A DNA stretch of 64,000 bases from Gorsachius magnificus. Taxonomy: Eukaryota; Chordata; Aves; Pelecaniformes; Ardeidae. The translations under genes and the position numbers were made by a program. Positions 1 through 12,450 of the stretch are shown one piece after another. The notes under the pieces were generated by a model. The model saw only the letters and a program-made list of their open reading frames with translations. It did not search any database and was not told where the DNA came from. Location: positions 61,000,801-61,064,800 of the forward strand of contig CM067109.1 of the NCBI GenBank assembly GCA_034008185.1, in the 5' to 3' direction. Positions within the stretch are counted from its first letter, which is position 1. The number at the start of each line of letters is the position of its first letter.

Positions 1-708
1 GCCTTTGAGCCTACATCCGTAAAATAGGAACAGTATCCTGGCTATGGCACAGAAATTTAGGAAAACAAATTCACTAATATTTAAGAAACAGAAATTTAGA
101 ATAAATGCCAGAGAAAAGCCTTTTTGAAATTAATGCTTGTCTTTGAAATAAAGTCTGCATAGCACACAGTAAACAAGTCATGAGACCACACATACCTTTA
201 AAATGTTTCAGGCAAAATACAGAAAAGTCACTTCAAGCTCTTCCATACTATCTGTTCCCTACTGAATCAGTCATGCAGTGAAAACAGTATGTGCTTCTGT
301 TGTTGAAGATGGCATCACAAAGAGATTAGGTTGGAATAAAAGTTCCTTAAGTCATACCTAAAGGAAGATTGCAAAGTCATATTTTCTGTGCAATATTCTT
401 CCAGAGTAGTTGTGTTTTCATACATACATCGCTGCACAGAAAGCGAATCACAGGAATGACACTGCATCCTTGTGAAATAGTAATAAAAAAAGAATATTAC
501 CTTGGAGTCAAATATATGAATAATTTGCAGAGTACTTTCTGCTTGTGTCAACACAATCATGATACACTTATAAAGAGACATAAGAAAGCACAACTCAGGA
601 AAACAATAAATCAGTTCACCGGTACTGACAAAACAGTAATAAAATACTGCTTGCTTCTCTGGACCACAGAGAATAAATGTTTTTAATGAAAAACAATTTC
701 AGCCATAC
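1..708. other. No further feature seen (intron of the inferred gene)
   Basis: AT-rich sequence left of the candidate exon at 709. Overlapping ORFs on both strands (369-686 +, 315-593 -) have no splice or composition support. The continuation of the gene must lie here or beyond the edge; I did not find the next exon. Confidence 0.5.
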
Positions 709-898
709 CTCCTCGATGAATGGATGGGGGTAGTGGAAGACCAGCACTGTCTGTTCACTGAGTCTTTATTGTCCTGGCAGTAAAGCAGTTGCTTGATATG
801 ATCCTGAACTGTCATTAAATTACCCACAGTGGTAGAACAAAGTGTTGGTTTTGCCTGATCTAAAATCTCTTTTAGCAGTTGTAAGGCACTAAGGATAA
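709..898 (-). CDS. Candidate coding exon, main block 14 of 14, continuing beyond the left edge
   Basis: A 190-nt exon: two leading bases, 62 codons and AG left over at donor CGAGGAG|GTATGG. It reads ILSALQLLKEILDQAKPTLC, STTVGNLMTVQDHIKQLLYC, then a serine-rich WSSTTPIHSS. The leucine spacing suggests helices. The acceptor used is TTGCTCTCAGATAAG. Other AG positions nearby (CTCTCAG, TCCTTAG) do not give the phase left by the exon at 1945 or run into a stop. The next exon must lie to the left of the window. Confidence 0.68.
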
Positions 899-1944
899 CT
901 TATCTGAGAGCAAATGGATTAGCACAAACACAGTGGATTGTTTAATGCCTTCACTCCTTTTGTTAACTGGATTCTTTGACCTGAGCAACAAGACTTATCA
1001 AAAGACATCCACCCCATCCTTCCAAAGTCCTCACTCTACATGCTCCCACCAATGACAATTGGCTAACATTCACTCATGCACTAAGAAAGATAACTTCAGG
1101 CATTGCCCTCTGAGGCTATGAGAAAAAGTTGATTAAAAAGGCAGCAAGCATGGCTGTGCCAACATTAATTACTCTAGAATCACTTTCCTTTTCTTTTCCT
1201 ATCCTATAGAGTCTTTATTTTGAACTTTATTCCCCAACATACATCACCAATTCATGGTAATATCAGAAGCTAATGTACCACCACAGTGTATTGGTCATCA
1301 AATCAGCCCTTGAAAATATCAGGCCTATAAATTTATATAGTTTAAAATCTGCGGGTTTGCTTTATTTCATATTAAAGCACTCCCAAGTTCTTTACTTCCA
1401 CATTCTTTTCTTCAAAAACATCAGAGAATTAGCTGCTACACAGACAAATCCTTCAGACCTAAAACAAATCTCTTGCCAGGCTTATATAGAAGAAAGTGAA
1501 AATATATTTTTCATAAAACTGTTTTCCCTGTTTATTACATTCCTTGTTGCTTTTTAAAAATTTTTTTAATTTTTTTTTTTACATTAACTGTGAATTTAAC
1601 TTTACGTATTTGTATTTAACAAAAATTAAACACCCTTTGCATGTGCAAATCAAACAATGGTAGCAAATTAGACTGCCAAAATTCTAAATGAAAAAAACTT
1701 TCATTAGAAAGCAAAAGACCAATCTGTACTTCTTTTGAAAGTCTGTCCTTAAAATAATGAAACCTCATATGCATTTGACACCTATCCTGTGAACAAGTCT
1801 ATATTTACACATCTATTCATACAGATGACATTTTTATGTACCTTTTGTAACTTTCCATAAATTGATGAACCAGAATGAAATATCACAACAATCTGTATTT
1901 CTGCAAGCATTTCTGATCAAATATTTTAGAATAACACAAGATAC

Positions 1945-2068
1945 CTACTGGATCTTCTGTTTTGTGGTTATTCAGCAAATCAGACAGGAAATCATCATGA
2001 AGATTTTCTCTCCGAATCAATGTAAATTCACGTAGGAAAACTGCTCCTTGATTTTGGTCTCCACAAAC
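1945..2068 (-). CDS. Candidate coding exon, main block 13 of 14
   Basis: A 124-nt exon with acceptor CACATTTTCCTTCTAG and donor CCAGTAG|GTATCT, both good. Only the phase-0 frame is open: VCGDQNQGAVFLREFTLIRR, then ENLHDDFLSDLLNNHKTEDP and V, leaving one base (G). The amino-acid pattern is plainly protein-like. That base plus TT from the next exon makes valine. Product unrecognised. Confidence 0.75.
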
Positions 2069-5000
2069 CTAGAAGGAAAATGTGATATTAGGAAACGCAA
2101 AATTTTAATTGTGTTATAGACACAATCATGATATCCAGATAAATCAGACTTGAAGATTAAAATGTCCATTAATGGTCCTTTGCCTTCCATTATTAAACTT
2201 ATTCTAACTGGTTAGCATTGACATTAATGAAGACAAAGGCATGCATTTAAAGTCAGTTAGTTAATGAATAACTGCCATTTGTATGAGATTCTGTTGTAAA
2301 ATAAGCGTCTATATTGTTACTTACAGCTATGGTCTATAAGGCAGTTAACAGCTAACAGTTAACAGCTCTTTTGTGAAATGAATTGATATCTAGAGTGTAT
2401 TTTTACTTTTTGGAACAGATCATGTTTGTCCAGCATTTTTACTGCTCTATCATAAGACGTTGGAGCTTAAAACTCCTGAAGGCCAGAAAAAAATGTAATA
2501 GAATTGCTTTGTGTGGCAAACTTAAATATGCACATGCATTCAAAATAATTTAAACTAACTTTACACCTATTGTTTTGAAGTTTAGGAAGATATATAAGAT
2601 ACCTGAAATAGAGGTTGTTTCTTCAGTAAGTGTCTAAGCAATATGTATCAAAATGTCCTAGCTGCTATTATGGTATTGGTTTGGGAAATAAATAATGAAA
2701 ACAAATCCACATCATTCTTCGTGCTCCCACATTCTTTTTTTCTTTGGTTATCCAAGCCAAAAAATGATATATTTAGTTAAATAATTTTAATATTGGGGGG
2801 TTTTTAATATTAATGGTATATTTACTTTTCATTAGACAAACTATAAAAATTCCACTAAGGTGAAATACCCATAAAGATTGTTAGAAGTGAAATAGGGAGA
2901 ACAATGAGAAATAGGGAGTATATCAGTAACTGGAAATCTCATAGGTTTTTTTCAGTTTTAGATTAAATATTTTGAAGGAGACACAGCTTGAAAAAACAGT
3001 ATGTTTTATCACAATGGCTAAGTGTAAATAATTTGTATGTTAGTATTTGCCAACAGAGACTGTAACTCTAGTATGAATTAGGCGAGTGTAACAATCATAA
3101 AAAAAATATTTATATGAGACAGTGCTTTATCTTTCTCTAAAAGTATGTGAGATACACATGCTTGGTAATTGTGGAGTTTGAAGCTTCTGGTTTCCTCTTT
3201 CTGTTTCTCCATCTGAAGAACAAGATACTATAATCAAGAATGGTAGATATGGTATTTCCTCATGTATTTAAGATATGCACAGAACTTTTGAATAGACTGT
3301 GGTTATGACTCACAAGTGCTGTATTACTAAATTATTTTGCTGAGAAGAAAGCCCATGCTCTGCTGCTTTTATTATGACTATTTCTTGTATTCATCCTTCT
3401 GCATAGCCAGATGCCATAGTTATCCTGGCTTTACTTATCCTAGCTGAGAAGTTCAGAGAAAAAGAAGGGCCTGGGAGTACCATGAATATGATGTGTAGTG
3501 TCCTGCGGGAGGATGAAGTATAGATTTGCCTTGCCACTCCCTGTAAGTGAGTTGGTATTGCTGTTCGGGAGGAGGCAGTCCTCCCTGCCAGCTGGGAACT
3601 GAGATCAGAGCTGCTGCAAAGCTAGCACAGCTATGATGGGGTGACTAGAAGGAGATGAGCTAATAAAATTAAAGTGGGGGATGGGAATATCTTAATATGA
3701 AGTGGGTAATGGGAAGAAGTAAGAGTCCCTGAATCCAAACTTTATGCTGGTTAACATAGCAGACTTTTTCTTTGATGTAAGCTTCTCGTCTCTACTAGTG
3801 AAATACAGGGCATCTAATCATTTTGGTTGCTTTGAGCTCCTCTGCTGTAAATTTTAAGTTAAAAAAAAAAAAAAAAAAAAAAGAACACTTTCCATAAAAG
3901 GAATGGAGTTTTACAAGTGTGGGGTTTTAAAATTTATACCTAGCTTCCCATATTGTGGATAATGTTGAGAGATACACCCACTGATATTACCGTTATATTA
4001 TTGAGTCATGGCAATGAAGAATCCTCCTCAGGGGTGTCAGAGGAAGAAACATGCACATGTCAAAAGAAAAAGAAGCCCTGCTACTGACACATATTCATTT
4101 TGTAATAAAAATTATGGACAAATCATTATCTTACAAATAAAAATGTCCCTGAAATAGCTCGTATTTCATAAAAATGTTTCATCCCAGGAATGGCAAAAAA
4201 TGTTCAATAATAAAAGTTATTTCAAGAAAGGAAATCTGTAGTTTTACTTTACTTTTAAGTAACAATCTCTAGTTGTGATTTTAAGTACTTATGGTCAGCA
4301 ATTGTAATGATAAAATTAAGATTAATTAGGTTTTCTTACAATTTTGTACTTCTAAGTTCAGAAGTCAAATTACAGTGTAAAAAAGTCACTTCCTCACCAA
4401 TGAGTCATCTTCCTATTTCGCTTATTTTGCCCCTATACAAATATACCTAGATTCTGCAAACAGTTTTCCTTATAAGAGAAGTCAGCTTCCTGTTATTACA
4501 ATTTCTAACTGCTTTTCAAAAAGAAACCAAACCTACTGTTATCTTCTTAAGTTATCAATAATTAAAATAAAGTCTTCATAAAGAATGCATTTGCAGTATC
4601 AATAATCTCAGTCAAGTATTGCTAACCTTTAAAACATAACTATTTACCATATCAATATTAATGCTTTAACTGCTGATAATTACATGGGAGGGAAGTAGAT
4701 GCCAGAAGCACTATTCAGGAAGAATAGACAGACCAAGAGAATCAAAAAAAGACATTGAGAAAATGAGGATGAAAGAAGATGAGAAATAAAAACCAAGAAA
4801 AGCAGTAAAGAAAGCATGATTTTTTTTTTTTAACTCAGCAAATTGAATGACAAAGTCTTGAAAATAGGAGAGAACTGAAAAGCATGCAGTCATCTAAAAA
4901 AGGTTACATTTTTCTGCTTTGAGCAGTAGTTTCTCCTGGCTTCACTGTAATTTATCCATCTGCTGATGCAACTTAGTCCTAGTAGAGTATGACCATCCTT

Positions 5001-5554
5001 ACTGAGAGGACCTGGAATCAATCCGTTTAAGATGAGTGTCAGTAAATTGGATTAATATCTGGAAAGACTGTTTTCCATTTTTCAAGTTTCCTTAAAGTCT
5101 TGACTACATATATATCACCATTTCCTTCTCTCAGTAAACCTATTCTCATTGTAACATGGCCGCACATCTCTCATCTCTGTTCCTTCAGTTTATGATAAGC
5201 TAAGCTTAGAAAACACTGTCCAAAAATAAAGCAACTGAACCTTCTTAAGCAGTGAGCAAACCATACAAAGAAAGAGTGCCCTGGCAGAAATCTGACCCTT
5301 AGCAGCTTTTCAAGAACCTGCAAACAACATTGGAAATGAGGTTTTGCTAAAGCATACATGAAGATCAACAGCATAACACCAAATTTTCTTAGCATGAGGA
5401 AGATATCTGGGTGTTCAGATGCCCAGCTGACATTAAAAAAGAAGACTTTTATGAAATTGAGGTGAGACAAAATTCCAGCAAATATCTAAGCAATAATGGT
5501 TTTCTCATTTAAGCACAGTTCCTCCCTCTCTGAGATCAGCTTAAAAAATGAGTT
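2069..5554. other. Intronic sequence, no repeat or exon recognised
   Basis: AT-rich single-copy-looking DNA with one poly(A) run (3861). A 26-nt interval at 3314-3339 has strong splice signals on the minus strand but does not fit the phase chain. Confidence 0.5.
3861..3882 (+). repeat. Poly(A) tract, 22 A
   Basis: An uninterrupted run of 22 A. No SINE or processed-gene sequence is recognisable upstream of it. Confidence 0.95.
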
Positions 5555-5709
5555 AGAATCATAGAATCATTTAGGTTGGAAGAGACCTTTAAGACCATCA
5601 AGTCCAACTGTTAACCTAACACTGCTACTCCACCACTAAACCAGGTCCCTAAGCACAACGTCTACCCATCTTTTAAATACCTCCAGGGTTGTTCCATTAG
5701 ATCCAGGCA
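5555..5709 (-). mobile_element. CR1 LINE, short 3'-end fragment
   Basis: On the + strand it starts AGAATCATAGAATCATTTAGG and continues TTGGAAGAGACCTTTAAGACC and ATACCTCCAGGG, the reverse complement of the avian CR1 3' end with its ATTCTATG-type tail. Only about 155 bp remain, the usual severe 5' truncation of CR1. It lies 115 bp from the candidate exon at 5824. Confidence 0.9.
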
Positions 5710-5823
5710 GAAATCTTTGAGCAGTCAGGCAGACAAATACAGAAGCAGAAAATAAAAGACCTAACACAAACCAGAGGGTGGAAAGATGCATCCCAGCCAT
5801 CAGAGTCTTAATTTTTCTTGTAC

Positions 5824-5864
5824 TTGAGTACTGTCCCTCTGTGGAAGTAGCTTCATTAACTCTA
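5824..5864 (-). CDS. Candidate short coding exon, main block 12 of 14 (selected by phase)
   Basis: A 41-nt exon: two leading bases, then ELMKLLPQRDSTQ, phase 0 out. The acceptor is good (TTTACTTTATTGCTGGTCACAG); the donor CTCAA|GTACAA is moderate. I looked specifically for a 2-in, 0-out exon between 7398 and 2068, so the phase fit here is not independent evidence. Another frame is open across the same region for about 130 codons. Confidence 0.38.
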
Positions 5865-7397
5865 CTGTGACCAGCAATAAAGTAAACTACTAATAATTCT
5901 TTGTTAGCAAGGTGTAATAGTGATACTTTGCTGAATTCAAGAGGCACAGAAGTAACAATACAGGCCAGGAATCTGATACAAATAAACATGGTACCATCAA
6001 TAGCAGCTTTCTCAGCAGAAATATCAAACATGGCCTCACATATTTATAATTAACTATTTGGGCACATCCCAGGAGTAGTTTCAAGGTGACAGTTGCTCAG
6101 TCGAACCTTTTGTTATTTTGGTTATTCAAAGCCCAAAGAACCCAGAAAATTATTACTAATATCAAAACTTGAGGCAAAAGCCACATGTACTGGTTTAGTA
6201 AAAATGATTCTTCTGACAAAACGATTTTAAAAATTAGTTTTTTTAAGCTTACTGGGGTTTTTTGGAGAGGCCTGGACTGTCTTGACAATGATAAGAAGGA
6301 TTACTTTTCCTTATTAGTAGTATTCTTAGGCATGAATCTCTTGGATTGTATGACAGAAACAAATTAGAACATGAAGCATATGACAGAAATTAAGGTATTA
6401 AATACCAGAAAGGAGGCAATGGCATTTATATCTAGAGATGAGGAATGCAGGCTTTTAACAAGCCAAGCTATTGTGCAACACTCTTTTTGGTTTAAACTCC
6501 ACTCTAAACAGCATAGCAATTTGCACATGTATTTCAACTTGAATTACTCTCAATAAAAGCTAACAACAAGATTCCACTTTATCGCCTGCACACTTCCAGC
6601 TGGAAGAGTGCCACACTTTTATAGGGGTAACAAGAGCTTTACTGCATCCCTCAGCCCTGCAAGTCACAATCAAGAAGGAAAGGCACCCTAGAAGACTCTC
6701 AGGTGTGTCTAAGCAGCTCCTAGGTGCCAATGAACTTGATTAGTACCAATGGTGCCTCAAGCAAATGTTTAACAAAATCTCATTGGGAGTTCTGAAATAA
6801 GAAAATTATTATTGTTGCCTTTAATATTCCATGGTTTTGTGCTGCAGCTGTGATCCAAATTTTCCTTTTCTTTATTCTCCAGAATGGAATTAGGATGGGT
6901 AGAGAGGGGCAGAAGCCCAAGACCAGGTCCCAAATTTAGAAGCAATTACAGTCTGACTCCAAATCTGAATTCTGAAAGACGTTTGTCTATACCAAATTTC
7001 ATGTAAGAACTGAAAATAGGCAGAGATTTTACAGCCTGATTCTGCCACTGCTAATCATTCTGAACACTTTTCATTCCTCCATGGAGAGCCAGAAAGCTAT
7101 GCACAATTTAAAATCTATTCTATGTGTTTCCCTCTGGGAATTTCTTGGGTATGATCACACTGTTTTTCAGAGGAATACATGCAAAAGGAGATACTACCCT
7201 ATTTAATTAAGGACATCACTCTCCAAATGCCATGTATTGCACATTAATACGCTGGTTCTTCAGAAATGTTCAAAATTTTCCAAACAGATTTTCTAGGTCC
7301 CCATAGAGAAATATGCAGGCCCAGGTAATCAGAAAGGCTGTGTCAATACATTTGTAATAGGGTTGATAATTTGAAGCCTTTACTGTCATGAAGTTAC

Positions 7398-7462
7398 CTC
7401 TTGCTTTAAACCAAAGACTAGAAGAATCCATGTCTAATGTGCATTGAGAGATAAGGTAGACT
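7398..7462 (-). CDS. Candidate coding exon, main block 11 of 14
   Basis: A 65-nt exon with a strong acceptor (AGATTTTTTGTTTTAG) and a good donor (GCAAGAG|GTAACT). One leading base completes AGA with the preceding exon, then VYLISQCTLDMDSSSLWFKA and R, leaving phase 1. The junction to the exon at 12275 was not tuned. The frame is open beyond both boundaries. Confidence 0.62.
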
Positions 7463-9281
7463 CTAAAACAAAAAATCTGATTTTTAGGCAGAGGTAGTAA
7501 TATCTCTAGCTTAGATTTTTCATTCTCTTTTACCATTGCATTCTAACAGGTTGAACTAGGGCCGTGAAGATGACTGTTCTTCCCATGACAACTCTCTTAC
7601 CTTCTATAATATTTAATTTTGTTTAGATTCAATCCAAATAAGTAGTTTTGTTGCCAAAACAACAACAAGAACAAAACAGAAAACCTTTTTTTTCTTTGAT
7701 TTTTGTGAGGTCAGACAAGATGATTTTTTTCATTTCTAAGCCACTGTAAAAAAATTAAAGGAAACTGTGGGATATTTTAATAAATCTGCTACCAGTGATG
7801 AGGTTAAGTTCCCAGTGACCTCATAGCCCAATGACAAATGTGCTCTTGTGGGTGTAGATAGCTTTCACAAGAGCATCTTCATTACTGGCATGCTAGACAG
7901 TCATTTTACTGGAGGGGTGTCACTATATAGGAATTACTTACCACCACCTGAGAAGGCAGGAGAAAACTCAGGTGATTGTACATGCAGTCACAGCAGGTAG
8001 AAAGTTTGTAAGAAAGTTGTCAGATTCTCAGAGTGTTCTCTGTGTTTTCCTCCTACCTTCAATTCTTTATTGTCCTTGGAAGAAGTTCGGCATCTCTGCT
8101 GATGGTAGAAGAGACTGTTCCAGGTCTAAGCTAACTGGTATCAACAGGATTTCTTCCTATCTTTCCTGTTAGTCTCGTTTGAAGGGGAGTTCTCTTTGTT
8201 CATGCAAAATTTTTTTTTAAGATAACCGTTAGAGGTTAGATTCCCAGCTTTCCTTGGCATGGATAGTTAGTAGCTATTTCTTGCCTAACAACACTTACAT
8301 TTTATGGCTTCGATTCTCATCTTGTTAACTTTCTTTTAAATGCAAGAAAGGGTTGTCTAGATTTACAAATTAAATCAATCCTAAGCTAGCAGTTTTCAGT
8401 ACTGCAATATATTCTGATGTCTCGATACAGAATTGCATGTCCTGGAAAGGATAAGTTATATGACAGAAACAAACAAAAAAATTTTTACCCCTGTGGAAAA
8501 CAAATTTTTCCTGAGACCTGAATCTCAACAATATTGCTTTCTGATTCCAGTCTTTCCAAAGAGTGGTGATATTACTGTTTCTGAATGAACAGCCTGTCTC
8601 TTAGGAAACTGGCTACTGTTTGTAGTGGTTTTGCAGGTTTAGAATTTTTAAAGAGAGGAGGAGGTTCTTATTTGGCTCTCTGAAGGTACTCACAAAGTGC
8701 CTCAAAATACAAACACAAATAGCAATTTATTTCCCAAGGCAATGTTTTATTCAATGGTGAAATGTTCCCACCAGAAATCTTTTTGCTTGTCTTGAAATAT
8801 ATTTAATCTTTTTTTCTTTCCTCCCTGCCTTTCCACAGAGACTGAATTCATTATTATCTTAAAGGCAATGCCCTGACTTCTTTCAAAGCTCTGTGAAGGA
8901 AATGTGGCTTTGTGCTAATTATTTTCAGTTCTTAAACAGCCACAATAGAAGAGTCTGGTTAATGTATTCATTGAAGGAATTATTTAAGCTCCATTTCAGT
9001 CTCTCATTATAAATGAACAAAAGAAACAAAAAGTGATTTGCACTCAAGAATTACAGCATGAAGTGTCCCTCAAACAAAACCACCAGCTACTAACATCTTG
9101 GACAGACATTAGCAATGATGGGGATAAATTTGTAAAGCATGCACACGCCTACACTTGACCCAGAGTGTACCAACAAGGGAGAAAGCCAATATGACCCCAT
9201 TAAATGGAGTGGCAAAAATGCAGAATGCACAAAACCACAGCAATTCTCCTACTGCTAAGCAACCTTGGCCAAAAAGAAGTC

Positions 9282-9345
9282 GGGGGGGGGGGACGGGACG
9301 TGGAAGAGGGGGAGGAGTGCAGGGGGGAAGAAAAAGAAGAGCAGA
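9282..9345 (+). repeat. Poly(G) run and purine-only tract
   Basis: Eleven G followed by GGGACGTGGAAGAGGGGGAG-type purine sequence to about 9345. The glycine/arginine-rich ORFs over it are composition artefacts. Confidence 0.85.
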
Positions 9346-10057
9346 CTGTGGGGAAAAAAGGTGAAGTCACACAGAAGCAAACAAACCAAAGTTATACAAT
9401 TTTTTTTAAATCCTGCTGATTAGAAATTTCTTTCTAGCTGTAGTTAACACAAAATGCACAGACATTAGAAAGCTTCATGAGCAAGAGCTGGAATTATATT
9501 TGAGAACATTATCTAGTTGCTTATTTACTGGGGACACAAGAGGTATTTAGATAGGTATGACTTGTGTTCCTGAAGAACGTGGGTTTTTTAAAAACATAAA
9601 AAGTCCTACTGTGGTTTGAGCAAGATTGTGTCTGAATTCAAGCCAGGTTTGTTTTCCAAAACTTGTGAAACAAATACAGTTGTTGAAAATACTTGAATGC
9701 AGACACACAAATTGCCATGTGACACACAACTAAAGGAAACCAAGACATACAGTCTGGAGAACTCATTTTCCACCACCTATTTCATTGTCTCACTGGGCTG
9801 ACCATCAACAGGTAAGGAATGGTTAACTCCACTGTCATTTTTCAAAAGATGAATCATTTTTAAAATGGTCAGTATCAATAAGTGAAATGTAAAAGGAAGA
9901 CCTTAATTAAGCTTCAGCATGTTTTCAATATCCAAAGGGAAAAACCAAAAAAAAATATTAACCTGGGAAAGTCATTTTCAAATGTTATCTAATGAGCAAT
10001 ACCTGATTTCAAATTATCATTAGCATTAAAGTAGAAAACAAGATTTATCATTGTTTT

Positions 10058-10135
10058 GCAACATATATCATATATGTTATATAACATGTATTTCACATAT
10101 ATGTTATATATTCTATAACATATAATTAGCTGTAC
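10058..10135 (+). repeat. AT-rich inverted repeats
   Basis: A perfect 14-bp palindrome ATGTTATATAACAT (10074-10087) is followed by ATATGTTATA-ttc-TATAACATAT, a second hairpin-capable repeat. Almost no G or C in 78 bp. Confidence 0.85.
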
Positions 10136-10360
10136 TTGTGCTATCACGATTTATTGCACTTGGTATTTTTGTGCATGTTAGAAAAAATGCTACTAGTAGA
10201 ACTTTCCTGTAGTAAGGAAATAATAAATGACAAATGTGCAGCTAGGAAAGTAATTAAATTAGATAATCTAATTTAATCTAGACACCAAATAATGAAAAGT
10301 CGTCATTGTTACTCTTCTTCATTAAATCCCATTGCTCAGAGTTTTTTTATTTCAGCTGAA

Positions 10361-10573
10361 CTACAGAATCCTGTAGACTTCTTTCTTCAATTTTGACTGA
10401 GCTTTGGAAGAAGAAACTCGCAATTTCTCCAGAATCAGTTCATCAATCTTCCTGGGCACTCTGAGCACAATATTTTCCTCATGAAAATTACATTTCACAA
10501 TGATAAACTTCACATTTTCTTCAGTATTTGAATCTTGGGGTTTTGTGACCCAGGAACATTGTACACCAAAGAA
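10361..10573 (-). CDS. Stop-containing ORF with downstream AATAAA, possible alternative terminal exon
   Basis: The minus-strand frame reads FFGVQCSWVTKPQDSNTEEN, then VKFIIVKCNFHEENIVLRVP, then a lysine/glutamate-rich tail ending KKEVYRIL and TAG. An AATAAA lies about ten bases beyond the stop (10346-10351). A possible acceptor is CAATTCCTTGGCTTACAAG before position 10573. The composition looks coding, but the exon does not fit the phase between the exons at 12275 and 7462. It may be an alternative 3' exon, a retrocopy fragment, or chance. Confidence 0.4.
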   Translation of the reverse strand, partial: FFGVQCSWVTKPQDSNTEENVKFIIVKCNFHEENIVLRVPRKIDELILEKLRVSSSKAQSKLKKEVYRIL

Positions 10574-12274
10574 CTTGTAAGCCAAGGAATTGAACTAATC
10601 ATTCTGCTTCCTTTTTTAGTGTTAAACTTTATTATGTTACAGAATAATGAATGCTGTAGAAAATTCATTCAGCTAACATAACGGACTTTGGCTCTTTGGC
10701 TTGCCTAACCCTAGTTACACAGAGTTCAAGTACTGGTGGTATTTTATTGTATCTTTATCATCACATTAATGCAAAATAAGGCAATTATCACAACATAATT
10801 CTTCCTAAGATGAGGTTCTTTACGCAAACTATAGCTTGTTCATTAGTCTTGTGATATTGTTGGGCCTCTGACCATCTTTCTGCTTTATTAGGCACCAGAA
10901 CTTCAGGAATGTCCTGGCAGACTGATGATGGGTATTTATTACATTTTTTTTTTTTTCTGCTCATCAAATCACATAGTATTTACAGCAAGCTAGGTATTTC
11001 AAATAGCAAACATAGACATCAGAAAACAGTGGTAACACTATCTTTATCACTTGCAGTTCAAGCAGATAGGTTTCAGTTACCACATTTCTTTATAATAAAG
11101 CATTTCAAATTCTGTTCAGTCCAGGTGAGTATGATTTTTCATGTCTGGGTAGCTAAACTACCATTGTTTCCATCAATACAATGATTGGCTTTGTTTGCAT
11201 TTTGTGGTCATATTCATAAGGTTTTGTTACAGCTTTCACAATGCTGAAATAGAAGCCAGGATTTTCTCATGCTTGTGAAATACTAAGACATCCGGTGAGG
11301 AAAGTATCAGAATGAGTAGCTTCATGGCATGAGATTTTGTGTAAATCTTTCCACTGTGATTGTCCTTGTATTAGAAGACTTGATTCATAGACTCTGAGGA
11401 ATCCTTTTCTTCACATTGGATTTTATGTCCTGTATTTTAGTTTAAAAATACATTTGATGAGATTTGTAATGCTTTCTGCCAATGGCAAGACTGGCTTTAA
11501 TAACTTTAGAGTCCTTTTAATTCTCAACAGTATGTGGATATAGGAACTGGGCTTTTTTTTTCCCTTGGGGGGAAGGAGCTTTGTCTTTATAGGGTTGGAG
11601 GTTTCCTTTTTTATCTCTCCATATTTAGTATACCAAACCTCTGTCACATGTGTTATCAATGAAGTCAGTTGGGTCAGACTCTTGGAATCAGAATTTCTAA
11701 CTTCTCTCAGATCTTTATACTCTAAATAAGGAGCTGAATGGTTTCTGGAGATGATGATAGCAGGGCTGAGTTTTTGACACAAACTAGCAAGTAACAGACC
11801 AGATATCCAGCTGGAGTAAATTAGCACAGCTTCATTTAAGCTATTGATTTATACCAGCTGAAGAATTATACCTGCTTTAACAAAAATACTTTTTTTTTTT
11901 TTAAATCACAGCAGGACTTTCTAATTATTTATTCATCTTTCCATACATCTTTCTGACTGTACTGTTTAGCAAGATACTGTATCTCTAATTCACTTTTCAG
12001 AATATTGGAGTCTCTGTTGTCTGAGTGCTGTGAGCAGTGACACAGCAGCTGCCCAGTGCTATGAGCTGGTGCATCCAGCCAAAGAACCTCTTCCCCACAC
12101 CCTTCCCAGCACATGATAAACCCCACTGCCTTCCTAAGCACAATCAGGGTCCCCTTCACCACCTGTATTATAGCATGTCTCCCTATTTGTGCATACAACA
12201 GAGTACCCCTCTTACACCGCATTGTGTACCTACAGTCAGTAATGAGAGAATTTCCTGGAATGTGAGTCATATAC

Positions 12275-12450
12275 CTTCTGTGGCGGTTATTTAAGGTTTT
12301 TGGCCAGAGACCACATCCATTACCGGAATCTGAGACGTATAGTTCCTGCGTTAAGCCATCAAAGTACTCTACATTACTCATCAATAACTTTTGGACGAAG
12401 GCAATACACCTTTTAGAAGAAGCATCCAGTCTGAAAATGCATCTTATCAC
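12275..12450 (-). CDS. Candidate coding exon, main block 10 of 14
   Basis: A 176-nt exon (58 codons + AG). The acceptor is strong (TTTCTTGCTCTCTAATCATCAG), the donor AGAAG|GTATAT. It reads VIRCIFRLDASSKRCIAFVQ, KLLMSNVEYFDGLTQELYVS, then DSGNGCGLWPKTLNNRHR. It sits inside the longest uninterrupted frame of the window outside recognised repeats (196 codons, 11929-12519). TQELYVSDSGNG loosely recalls a beta-propeller blade turn, but one blade is not enough for a call. The leftover AG is completed by the next exon. Confidence 0.7.

Noticed and set aside
5636..6031. 131-codon minus-strand ORF with a hydrophobic segment
   Set aside because: Its C-terminal end is CR1 sequence and no splice pair supports the rest; a shorter exon in another frame (5824-5864) fits the gene model better.
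9155..9419. Glycine/arginine/glutamate-rich ORFs
   Set aside because: They arise from the poly(G) and purine tract, with no splice or homology support.
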